64,000 bases of DNA from Halapricum hydrolyticum (lineage in GTDB: Archaea; Halobacteriota; Halobacteria; Halobacteriales; Haloarculaceae), in contig NZ_JAOPKC010000002.1 of assembly GCF_025517535.1 (NCBI RefSeq), positions 62,001-126,000 of the forward strand, written 5' to 3'. Shown in pieces: positions 17,684 through 25,104 of this stretch (its first letter is position 1; each line of letters starts with the position of its first letter). The notes under the pieces were generated by a model. That model worked only from the letters and a program-made list of their open reading frames with translations, had not been told where the DNA came from and searched no databases. The position numbers and the translations under genes were made by a program.

Positions 17684-17837
17684 GGGCGTGGCTACACGAT
17701 TGGGACTTCTAACGCTGTCGGCTCGGCACCGGCCGGAGCGACCGGAGACTCCTCTCGTAGGTCCACTCTACGTTTGTGATACCGCCGGTGGTGTCACGTC
17801 GGTTCGTTCGGCAAAAAGCTGCGTGCCCGTGTCGCCA

Positions 17838-18725
17838 CTACTCCGCGTCGCCGGTCTCGATCGGGGCGCGGATCGTGTTGCCCCACTCCGTCCAGGAGCC
17901 GTCGTAGTTCTCGACGTCGTCGAAGCCGAGCAACTCGTGGAGCACGTACCACTCGATCGACGAGCGCTCGCCGACTCTGCAGTAGGTGATGACCGACTGG
18001 TCCTCTTCGATGCCGACCTCTTTGTACAGTGCCCGGAGCTCGTCGGGGCTCTTGAACGTGCCGTCGTCGTTCAGAACTGACGTCGTCGGGACGTTCTTCG
18101 CGCCGGGGATGTGACCGCCGCGCTGGGCAGTTTCCTGGAGCCCTTCGGGCGCGATGACTTCGCCGGTGAATTCCTCGGGCGAACGGACGTCGACCAGCGG
18201 CACGCCGGAGTCGATCGCCTGCTCGACGTCGGATCGGTACGCGCGGATGTTCTCGAACGGCCCCCGTGCGTTGTACTCCTGGGGCGTGAACTCCGGAACC
18301 TCCGTGGTTAGCGGGTAGTCGTTTTCGACCCAGTAGGTCTTCCCGCCGTCGACGATGCGAACGTCCTTGTGGCCGTAGTACTTGTACTCCCAGTAGCCGA
18401 ACAGCGCGAACCAGTTCGGGACGCGCCCGCCACCGTAGAGGACGACCGTCGAGTCCTCGGTGATCCCCGCTTCACCGTTCAGCTTCTCGAAGGACTCCTT
18501 GTCCAGGATGTCCCGCGCCACCGGATCGCTGAGGTCTTCTTCCCAGTGGAAGAAGGTCGCACCCGGGATGTGCCCCTCTTCGTAGGGGGTGTACTCCGAG
18601 TCCGCGGTGACCGTCGGGTTGTTGATCTCGACGAGTCGATACTCCGGATCGTCCGCCTGGAACTCCTCGAGATGGTCTTCGACCCAATCCGCCGTAACGA
18701 GCGTATCCGCACCGTGGTCTGTCAT
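17838..18725 (-). CDS. Two-domain rhodanese (thiosulfate sulfurtransferase)
   Basis: 295 residues with tandem rhodanese domains. The N-terminal one (about residues 8-130) keeps the fold-defining HIPGATFFHWEEDL but has GGGRVPNW where the active-site loop would be and no cysteine there. The C-terminal one (about 160-285) has DVRSPEEF, HIPGAKNVP and the active loop CRVGERS with the catalytic cysteine. The domain arrangement is the usual one for thiosulfate:cyanide or mercaptopyruvate sulfurtransferases, in which only the second domain is active. A role in sulfur transfer for tRNA thiolation or cofactor synthesis is possible. It is monocistronic. Confidence 0.9.
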   Translation of the reverse strand: MTDHGADTLVTADWVEDHLEEFQADDPEYRLVEINNPTVTADSEYTPYEEGHIPGATFFHWEEDLSDPVARDILDKESFEKLNGEAGITEDSTVVLYGGGRVPNWFALFGYWEYKYYGHKDVRIVDGGKTYWVENDYPLTTEVPEFTPQEYNARGPFENIRAYRSDVEQAIDSGVPLVDVRSPEEFTGEVIAPEGLQETAQRGGHIPGAKNVPTTSVLNDDGTFKSPDELRALYKEVGIEEDQSVITYCRVGERSSIEWYVLHELLGFDDVENYDGSWTEWGNTIRAPIETGDAE

Positions 18726-18975
18726 ACACGACTTCCTATGGCCGCCCTCTGCATAAACATATCATTAGTGTGTAACTTTGCCGTCGTTCGTGACGGCGCT
18801 TTCGCGGTGATACCGGCATACCGGGCCGAACGGTGCGATTTTCCCGGGAATTACCTGTCTCCTCTCGTCGCCGGTCGGGGTGAAAATCGCCGAGACTGAA
18901 CTGAGTTCCGTTCTGGCGCCACCAACATATCAAAGATAGTACTGTATTTTCCGAGCCTGAGACGAAGGTCCTCTT

Positions 18976-20454
18976 TCAGAGCTGTTCGACGAGTGCCTCG
19001 TCTTCGGGGAGCACTCTGACCGGCGTGTTCGCGCCGGCGAACGACAGCGCCTGTTCGAGCTTCGACTCTTTTTGGGCGTGGATGGTCAGCAGCTCCGTCC
19101 CCTTCTGGATCCGCTCGCCCACCCGGCAGTCGAGACAGACGCCCGCACGGATGTCTTTTGGTGCACCGGCTCGCCTTGCGAGCTCGTTGACGCGCCGATT
19201 GTCGACGTGTGTCACCATGCCGTCGCGGTCTGCAGTGTACGCCGCAACGTGCTGTCCGGGGACGAGGTCGTCGACGCTCACGTCCGGATCGCCGCGCTGT
19301 GTGTCGACGATCTCCCGGAACTTCTCGACCGCGCGGCCGTCAGCGAGTATCTCCCTCGCCGACGCTTCGACGCCGGTCGCGTCGAGCAACATCTGTGCGA
19401 GGCGCTCGCTTTTGATTCGGAGGTCGTCCGGTCCATCACCCTCCAGAACCGCGAGCACGTCGCGCGCTTCGAGGACCGGTCCGACGCCACGCCCGACCGG
19501 TTGTTCTCCCCGCGTGATTGCACAGTCAATTTCCATCCCGAGGCCTTGACCGACCCGGTTGAAGTCCCTGGCTATCTCCCGCGCCTCGGACAGGGTCTCG
19601 ACCTTCGCGCCTTCTCCGTATGGGATGTCAATGACGACGTGCGTCGACCCGGCGCTTTTCTTCTTCGACAGGACCGACGCGACGATCTGCCCCTTCGGGT
19701 CGATCGAGAGCGGCGTCTCGGCACGGATGATCTTGTCGTCCACCGGCGAGAGGTCGACCGATCCACCCCAGACCATACAGCCGTTCGTCCGGTCGACGAT
19801 CTCCCGGATCTCTTCGAGCGTGAACTCCACGTCACAGAATACTTCCAGCGTGTCCGCCGTCCCGGCGGCGGAGGTCACCGCTCGCGAGGAGGTCTTCGGG
19901 ATCGGTACCCCTGCGGCAGCCACGATGGCGACGACGATCGGGGTCACCCGATTGCCCGCCACGCCGCCGATCGAGTGTTTGTCCCCAATCGGGGCTTGCT
20001 CCCACTCAAGCGTCTCGCCCACGTCGACCATACACGACGTCAGGCTCTGCATCTCTTCACGTGACAGCCCGTTCGCGAACACGCCCGAGACGAAAGCGCT
20101 CAACTCGACGTCGTTCAGCCGGTCGCGTTCGATGTCCTCGACGATCGTTCGCAACTCCTCGATTTCCAGTTCCTCGCCGACGAGTTTCTCCCTGAGGTGG
20201 ACGACTGATTCCGGTTTGTCCGCGACCACGACGTCGACGGGCCCGGTGACGTGGCCGAGTGGTCGCGTGACGCCGAGGACCCCTCTCGATACCAACTCGT
20301 CGGTCACCTCGACGATTCCCGTCGTCGTCCCGCCGTCGAACTGGATCCGGACCCGGTCGAGCGGATGGACGCCGATCTCGGATGCGTCAGCCGAGTTGAG
20401 CAGCACGGTCGGCGTTCGCGTTCCGATGTCGATCGGCTCTGCCGTGAGTCGCAT
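18976..20454 (-). CDS. deoA: AMP phosphorylase
   Basis: 492 residues from ATG 20454. It belongs to the thymidine/pyrimidine-nucleoside phosphorylase superfamily in its archaeal form with an extra N-terminal domain of about 80 residues (MRLTAEPIDIGTRTPTVLLN). Recognisable parts include GDKHSIGGVAGNRVTPI (phosphate and base contacts), KTSSRAVTSAAGTADTLE and SVDLSPVDDKII. In archaea this enzyme converts AMP and phosphate to adenine and ribose 1,5-bisphosphate, feeding R15P isomerase and type III RuBisCO in the nucleoside-monophosphate degradation pathway. Those partner genes are not in this window. The divergent NifX-like gene starts 114 bases away. Confidence 0.92.
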   Translation of the reverse strand: MRLTAEPIDIGTRTPTVLLNSADASEIGVHPLDRVRIQFDGGTTTGIVEVTDELVSRGVLGVTRPLGHVTGPVDVVVADKPESVVHLREKLVGEELEIEELRTIVEDIERDRLNDVELSAFVSGVFANGLSREEMQSLTSCMVDVGETLEWEQAPIGDKHSIGGVAGNRVTPIVVAIVAAAGVPIPKTSSRAVTSAAGTADTLEVFCDVEFTLEEIREIVDRTNGCMVWGGSVDLSPVDDKIIRAETPLSIDPKGQIVASVLSKKKSAGSTHVVIDIPYGEGAKVETLSEAREIARDFNRVGQGLGMEIDCAITRGEQPVGRGVGPVLEARDVLAVLEGDGPDDLRIKSERLAQMLLDATGVEASAREILADGRAVEKFREIVDTQRGDPDVSVDDLVPGQHVAAYTADRDGMVTHVDNRRVNELARRAGAPKDIRAGVCLDCRVGERIQKGTELLTIHAQKESKLEQALSFAGANTPVRVLPEDEALVEQL

Positions 20455-20568
20455 ACCGTAGATAGGTGCGGCCGGCACATCAGGTTGTGTCCTCTCGCGG
20501 GAGAGTCTTGCACGGACGACGAAACCGGAAGTGGCATTCTTTGCCGGTGACTACGACGAACGGATACG

Positions 20569-21180
20569 ATGAAAGTCTGCGTGCCGAGCCTCGGCGAGGG
20601 GGGCCTCGACGACGACGTGTCCCAGCACTTCGGACGAGCGCCGACGTATACGGTCTACGACACCGAGACCGACACCGTCGACGTCTACGAAAACGACAGC
20701 GACCACCGCGGTGGCAGTGGATCGCCGCCACAGACGGTCGTCGAGACGGGTGCCGACGCGCTCGTCTGTAGCCACCTCGGACAGCGGGCGATCGAGAAGT
20801 TCCACGCGATGGAATTTCCCGTCTACTGTGGCGCGGACGGAACAGTCCGGGACGCGATCGAGCGTTTTCAGGACGACGGCCTCGAGCGAGCACGGCCCGG
20901 CAGCGACAATTGTGGAGGTGGCCACGGGCACGGTGACGGCGGGCACGGCCATGATTACGCCCACGAGCACGGCCATGACCACGAGAACGGGCACGACCAC
21001 GACCCTGGCCACGAACACGATCACAATCACGGGCACGACCCTGGCCACGACCACGATGGCAACGATCACGGGCACGACCCTGGCCACGACCACGATGGCA
21101 ACGATCACGGGCACGACCCTGGCCACGACCACGATGGCAACGATCACGGCCACGAACATACTCGTGGAGGCGGTCGATGA
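20569..21180 (+). CDS. NifX/NifB-like protein with histidine-rich repeat tail
   Basis: 203 residues. The first 105 form a dinitrogenase iron-molybdenum-cofactor binding domain (NifX/VnfX/NafY type): MKVCVPSLGEGGLDDDVSQHFGRAP at the start, then GADALVCSHLGQRAIEKF and GADGTVRDAIERFQ. The C-terminal half is almost pure His/Asp/Gly, built from a 13-residue unit HGHDPGHDHDGND repeated three times without change plus decayed copies. Such tails bind Ni, Zn, Co or Fe ions. No nitrogenase genes are seen, so a cofactor role in nitrogen fixation is unlikely; metal carrying or sensing is more plausible. The stop overlaps the next start (ATGA), coupling it to the MBL-fold gene. Confidence 0.88.
   Translation: MKVCVPSLGEGGLDDDVSQHFGRAPTYTVYDTETDTVDVYENDSDHRGGSGSPPQTVVETGADALVCSHLGQRAIEKFHAMEFPVYCGADGTVRDAIERFQDDGLERARPGSDNCGGGHGHGDGGHGHDYAHEHGHDHENGHDHDPGHEHDHNHGHDPGHDHDGNDHGHDPGHDHDGNDHGHDPGHDHDGNDHGHEHTRGGGR
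21031..21147 (+). repeat. Three perfect 39-base tandem repeats in the His-rich tail
   Basis: Units at 21031-21069, 21070-21108 and 21109-21147 are identical by eye and in frame; a decayed unit lies upstream from about 20985. Each unit encodes GHDPGHDHDGNDH. Exact DNA identity, including synonymous positions, points to recent slippage or unequal exchange. Confidence 0.85.
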
Positions 21181-21959
21181 CGCGCGTGACAATTCTCTCG
21201 GACAACGAGGTCAGCGGGTCGCGGCCGAAAGGGCTGCGGGCCGAGTGGGGCTTTGCCGCCGACGTCGGTGGACTGCTGTTCGACACCGGGCAGACTGGAA
21301 TCGCCGCCGACAATGCCGGCAAGCTGGGGCTGGGTCCCTACGAGACGATCGTGTTGAGCCACGGCCATTACGATCACACGAAGGGGCTTCCGGCGTTCGT
21401 CGACGACGTCGAGGAGATCTACGTCCACCCGGACGCGTTCGAGCCGAAGTATCACGGCGAGGAGTCCATCGGCCTGCCGTACACCCCGGCGTGGCTCGAA
21501 TCACACGCGGCGATCAATACGCACCGCGACCCCGTCGAAGTGGTCGACGGGATCTACGCACTCGGCGAGGTACCACGCCGTTATCCCGACAGCGCGACCG
21601 GCGAACTTCGGGAGCCTGACGGAACTGCCCGACCCGATCCGGTCCACGACGATCAGTCGATCGTCGTCGATGGCGAGGACGGCCTCGGGCTGGTCCTGGG
21701 TTGCTGTCACGCTGGACTCCGGAACACGATCGCTCACGCCGAGGACGTCTTCGATCGTCCCGTCCGGACCGTCCTCGGAGGAACCCACCTCCGATCGCCC
21801 GACCCCGATGAGCTCGATGAGGCCGTCGCCTGGGTCGGCGAACGCGTCGACCGGATCGCGCCCACACATTGCACCGGTCACGACGCCCGCCGGAAACTCG
21901 AAGCCGCGTTCGGCGAGGACTACGAGCGCGTCGGCGTCGGTTCGACGGTCGAACTATGA
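21177..21959 (+). CDS. MBL-fold hydrolase, COG1237 type
   Basis: 260 residues. The metallo-beta-lactamase metal-binding motif is LSHGHYDHTKG (near residue 60), with further ligands in VLGCCHAGLRNTI and IAPTHCTGHDA. The N-terminal TILSDNEVSG and the FDTGQTG motif place it in the COG1237 group, annotated as 7,8-dihydropterin-6-methyl-4-(beta-D-ribofuranosyl)-aminobenzene-phosphate synthase-like. That activity is part of methanopterin-type synthesis, but most COG1237 members have no proven role. Members often lie beside NifX-like proteins in archaea and anaerobes, as here, so a linked metal or Fe-S function is more likely. It overlaps the upstream gene by four bases. Confidence 0.85.
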   Translation: MTRVTILSDNEVSGSRPKGLRAEWGFAADVGGLLFDTGQTGIAADNAGKLGLGPYETIVLSHGHYDHTKGLPAFVDDVEEIYVHPDAFEPKYHGEESIGLPYTPAWLESHAAINTHRDPVEVVDGIYALGEVPRRYPDSATGELREPDGTARPDPVHDDQSIVVDGEDGLGLVLGCCHAGLRNTIAHAEDVFDRPVRTVLGGTHLRSPDPDELDEAVAWVGERVDRIAPTHCTGHDARRKLEAAFGEDYERVGVGSTVEL

Positions 21960-21971
21960 TCGTGTTTCGAA

Positions 21972-21984
21972 TACCAATTTGGTA
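21972..21984. promoter_or_regulatory. 13-base palindrome, candidate metal-regulator operator
   Basis: TACCAA-T-TTGGTA is a perfect palindrome at 21972-21984, immediately after the MBL gene stop and 43 bases upstream of the winged-helix gene at 22027. It overlaps a second weaker symmetry (TTTGGTACTAGCAAA). It is well placed to control the 22027-22834 gene pair. The DtxR-like protein encoded there is the natural candidate to bind it, which is inference. Confidence 0.45.
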
Positions 21985-22026
21985 CTAGCAAAAGGATTAT
22001 GCTCGCCGACAACCAATCGACACGTG

Positions 22027-22365
22027 ATGGCACCCAAACACGAAACCGGTGGCCGAACGGGCAAGGGACGTGGATGCGGGCACCGGCGCGGCGGTCGCGG
22101 CGACGTATCCGGGGGCAAACGCCGCGAGCGCCGGCGCGAGCGCGTTCGCGACGAGGACGGACAGTTCGTCGAGAAGGCCGACAGGCAAGCGGTCCTGAGC
22201 GTCTTCGACGCCGTCGCCGGGCCGGTCGTCACGACGACGGACGTCTCGGACGTGCTCGGCGTGAGTACCGAGTCGGCTCGCCAGAAACTCAACGGACTCG
22301 TCGAGCAGGGGGATCTCCGACGACGCAAGACTGGTCGCACGGTCGTCTACTGGCAAGTCGAATGA
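22027..22365 (+). CDS. Small winged-helix protein with Gly/Arg-rich N-terminus
   Basis: 112 residues from ATG 22027. The first 45 residues are Gly/Arg/His-rich (GGRTGKGRGCGHRRGGRG, then KRRERRRERVRDEDG), recalling the Gly-rich N-termini of small proteins that accompany NifX-like genes. A winged helix follows (about residues 50-112): DRQAVLSVFDAVAGPVVTTT, DVLGVSTESARQKLNGLVEQG and a short wing ending VVYWQVE. It lies 16 bases before the DtxR-like gene and is probably co-transcribed with it. Target and signal are unknown. Confidence 0.8.
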   Translation: MAPKHETGGRTGKGRGCGHRRGGRGDVSGGKRRERRRERVRDEDGQFVEKADRQAVLSVFDAVAGPVVTTTDVSDVLGVSTESARQKLNGLVEQGDLRRRKTGRTVVYWQVE

Positions 22366-22381
22366 ACGGACAGGAGGGACA

Positions 22382-22834
22382 ATGAGCGAGTATCCGCCAG
22401 CGATCGACACGGAACTGCCGGTCAGCCCCGGCGAAGGCCGGTACCTCTGTGGGCTGTTGTACCGCACGTTGCTGGACGAGCCGCCGATCGGCAACGGCGA
22501 GCTCGCGGAGTATCTCGGCGTCAGCGGTGCCAGCGTCTCCGAGATGATCGACGCCTTCGACGAGGCCGGGCTGGTCGAGTACGAGCCGTATCGCGGCGCA
22601 ACGTTAACCGGCGACGGCGAGCGACTCGCTCGGGAGATTCTCTGGCGACGCTGTGTCGTCAACCGGTTCTTCGATCGGATCGGCGGCATCGATCTGGCGG
22701 CCGAACAGGCGTACCAGATCGGCTGTCTGCTGGGGGAGGCGGACGTCGAAGCGCTCGCGCGGCAGGTTGACCAGCCCTGCCGAACCCGGTGTCTGGCCGA
22801 CAATGCCGAAGACTGCGCGGAACTGGCGGTCTGA
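22382..22834 (+). CDS. DtxR/MntR-like metal-dependent regulator
   Basis: 150 residues. The N-terminal winged helix has NGELAEYLGVSGASVSEMIDAFDEAGLVEYE and GATLTGDGERLA, the typical DtxR-family order, followed by a dimerisation domain with ILWRRCVVNRFFDRIGGIDLAAEQAYQIGCLLGEADVEALA. The C-terminal part carries cysteines in CRTRCLADNAEDCAEL, an unusual Cys3 cluster in place of the typical HxxxE ending. There is no SH3-like third domain, as in MntR or short SirR forms. It probably senses Fe, Mn or another transition metal and controls this cluster. The Cys pattern could mark a different metal choice. Confidence 0.85.
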   Translation: MSEYPPAIDTELPVSPGEGRYLCGLLYRTLLDEPPIGNGELAEYLGVSGASVSEMIDAFDEAGLVEYEPYRGATLTGDGERLAREILWRRCVVNRFFDRIGGIDLAAEQAYQIGCLLGEADVEALARQVDQPCRTRCLADNAEDCAELAV

Positions 22835-23361
22835 TCGTCGGCCCGCACCCGTTTGTACGCTTCTCGCGTCTCCTCGTTCCGACCGTTTGCGGTACTGGTT
22901 GCTCCTCTCGTGTCGCCGCAGCATTGTATTGTGCGACAGTCCAGCTATTGCAATCTTACAGTCGTGTGCACCTATCCTCGATTCGTGTGTGCCCTCGATA
23001 CAGTTGTGTACGCCTGGTCCCGGGCCACTTCCTTTTTATATACCGCCTTCCGTTTCAATTTCGGTATGTTCTTTTCGTTTCTTCGCTCCTAGACTCTCAG
23101 ATCCGTGTCATAACATATATGGTGACAATATCATAACTGAGGAGAAGCGATGCCCGGCCATCCTATCATTCATATAGAATCATGCAATAGATACAAGTGG
23201 TTCCAGTTGGACCTTCGATCCATGCCAGATTTGAACGGGCATGAAACGCGCTCGGACGCTCGTCCGGGCGGTGTCGCTCACGCTCCGATCAACGTGTCCG
23301 ATGACAGTATACCAGAGTCACAGGACTCGTGCGATTCAGGCCAGAGAGCGGTGGATCACTG
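22835..23361. other. 527-base AT-richer intergenic region before lctP
   Basis: No frame in this stretch has haloarchaeal codon use. It is visibly poorer in GC than both flanks, with pyrimidine runs around 23050-23090. A strong TATA-like tttttatatacc lies at 23034-23045, more than 300 bases upstream of lctP, and a second AT-rich patch (cataacatatatgg) near 23108-23121. It may hold a long leader or an RNA gene, or be a remnant of a lost regulator; nothing further can be supported. Confidence 0.5.
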
Positions 23362-25077
23362 ATGGTGGGGACGCTCACGCTAGCAGCTCTGGCGGCGACC
23401 CCGATCGCGGCGGCGTTCGCGCTGCTACTGTGGCTTCGCTGGTCGGCAGCACGGGCGATGGGTGTCGGCTGGCTCATCGCGACGGTCCTCGGACTGGCGT
23501 ACTGGCAGATGGACCCCACGTGGTTGGTTGCGTCCGCGATCTACGGCGCGCTCGGGGCCATCGACATCATCCTGATCGTGTTCGGTGCGATCTTGCTGAT
23601 GAACTATCTGGACATCAGCGGCGCGATTTCGACGATCCGGTGGCACTTCAGCGGGATCGCGACCGACAAGCGGATCCAGTTGCTGTTGATCGGCCTCGGA
23701 TTCATCACGATCATCGAGGGTGTCGCCGGGTTTGGCACGCCGGGTGCCCTCGCCGCACCGCTGTTGATCGGTCTGGGGTTTCCGCCGCTGGGCGCGGCCG
23801 TGTTCGCGCTGTTCTTCAACGCGCCGAACCCGCAGTTCGGTGCCGCGGGGACGCCGATTCTCGGCGGCGTCAACGCCGTCATCGATGAGGGAAAGCTCGC
23901 GGAAGCGGCCGACCCGATCACGCAGGCCGAGTTCCAGGCGCTGGTCTCGGGCTACTCCGGTGTAGTCACCGGACTGACCTTCGCATTCTGGGGCGTGCTG
24001 GGGATCTTCCTGCTTGTGTACTGGTTCGGCAGCGAGCACGAGCGATCCATCCGCGGGGCGGCCCGCGCGACCGTGCCGGTTGCGCCGTTCGCGGTGGTGC
24101 TCGGCGTGGTTGCGGGGCTGACCCAGTGGTCGATCGCGTGGTTCGTCGGGACCGAACTCCCGTCGATTGTCGCCGGGTTCGTCGTGTTCGGGCTCGGACT
24201 CGCCATGGCCGATCGGGGGATCCTCGTCCCCGGGGAGACCTGGACGTTCCCGGAACGGGAATCCTGGTCAGACCTGTGGCTCGGTGGTCTGACGCTCGAT
24301 AGCATCTCCGGAGACGAGCCAAAGAAGGAAATGCCCGTGCTGCTGGCCTGGGCACCGTACCTGCTCGTGGGTGTGGTACTGCTGGTCACGCGCTGGCCAA
24401 CGCTGGATCTCGTCCCCGTGCTCCAGGAGTTCTCGGTCAGTATCCCGGTCGTGCTAGGCTACAGCGAGCTCGGATGGGAACTGCAGTACCTCTACTTGCC
24501 CGGCACGATGCCGTTCATTCCCGTTGCGATCCTGACGGGGCTGATCTACCGGATGAACGGCTCGGATACGGCGGAAGCCTGGCGCGAGTCGACCCGGCAG
24601 ATCGCGCCGGCGGCACTGACGCTGGTGATCGTCGTCTCGTTGACCCAGATCATGATCCAGTCTGGCGAAGCGGCATACGTGAACGCCTCTCTCGGCATGA
24701 TGGGCGCGCTCTCGCAAGCCGTCGCCTTCGGTGCCGGCGGGGCACTGCCGGCGGTCGCCCCCTGGATCGGCGCGCTCGGCGGGTTCGTCACGGGATCGAA
24801 CACCGTCTCGGACATCCTGTTCGCCGCGCTGCAGTACGACGCCGCCGGCGAGGTCGGCATCTCCCGGTCGATCGTCGTCGCGCTCCAGAACGTCGGCGGC
24901 GGCATCGGGAACATGATCTCCGTCCAGAATATCGCCGCGATCTGTGGCGTGGTCGGGATCACCGGTCGCGAAGGCGACATCCTCCGCAAGACGGTCGTCC
25001 CCACGATCCTCTTTGCGCTGTTTGCCGGCGCTGTCGGAATGGTGCTGGTGTACGTCGTCGCTCCCGGGGCGTTCTAA
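23362..25077 (+). CDS. lctP: L-lactate permease, LctP family
   Basis: 571 residues from ATG 23362 with about 14 hydrophobic helices. The family signature is clear: GVAGFGTPGALAAPLLIGLGF, then FNAPNPQFGAAGTPI, and near the C-terminus GGFVTGSNTVSDILFAALQ and GNMISVQNIAAICGVVG. LctP proteins take up lactate (and often glycolate) with protons across the cytoplasmic membrane. The D-lactate dehydrogenase gene follows after 27 bases on the same strand, so the pair forms a lactate uptake and oxidation operon. The length is normal for the family. Confidence 0.93.
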   Translation: MVGTLTLAALAATPIAAAFALLLWLRWSAARAMGVGWLIATVLGLAYWQMDPTWLVASAIYGALGAIDIILIVFGAILLMNYLDISGAISTIRWHFSGIATDKRIQLLLIGLGFITIIEGVAGFGTPGALAAPLLIGLGFPPLGAAVFALFFNAPNPQFGAAGTPILGGVNAVIDEGKLAEAADPITQAEFQALVSGYSGVVTGLTFAFWGVLGIFLLVYWFGSEHERSIRGAARATVPVAPFAVVLGVVAGLTQWSIAWFVGTELPSIVAGFVVFGLGLAMADRGILVPGETWTFPERESWSDLWLGGLTLDSISGDEPKKEMPVLLAWAPYLLVGVVLLVTRWPTLDLVPVLQEFSVSIPVVLGYSELGWELQYLYLPGTMPFIPVAILTGLIYRMNGSDTAEAWRESTRQIAPAALTLVIVVSLTQIMIQSGEAAYVNASLGMMGALSQAVAFGAGGALPAVAPWIGALGGFVTGSNTVSDILFAALQYDAAGEVGISRSIVVALQNVGGGIGNMISVQNIAAICGVVGITGREGDILRKTVVPTILFALFAGAVGMVLVYVVAPGAF

Positions 25078-25104
25078 CTCGAACAGATAACCTCATCCAA
25101 CACA

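Noticed and set aside
21031..21147. Regular repeats as a possible CRISPR array
   Set aside because: Units are contiguous with no unique spacers and are in frame within a coding gene.
20569..21180. A nitrogen-fixation gene
   Set aside because: Only the NifX domain is present; no nitrogenase structural genes or other nif genes are in the window, and the tail suggests a general metal role.
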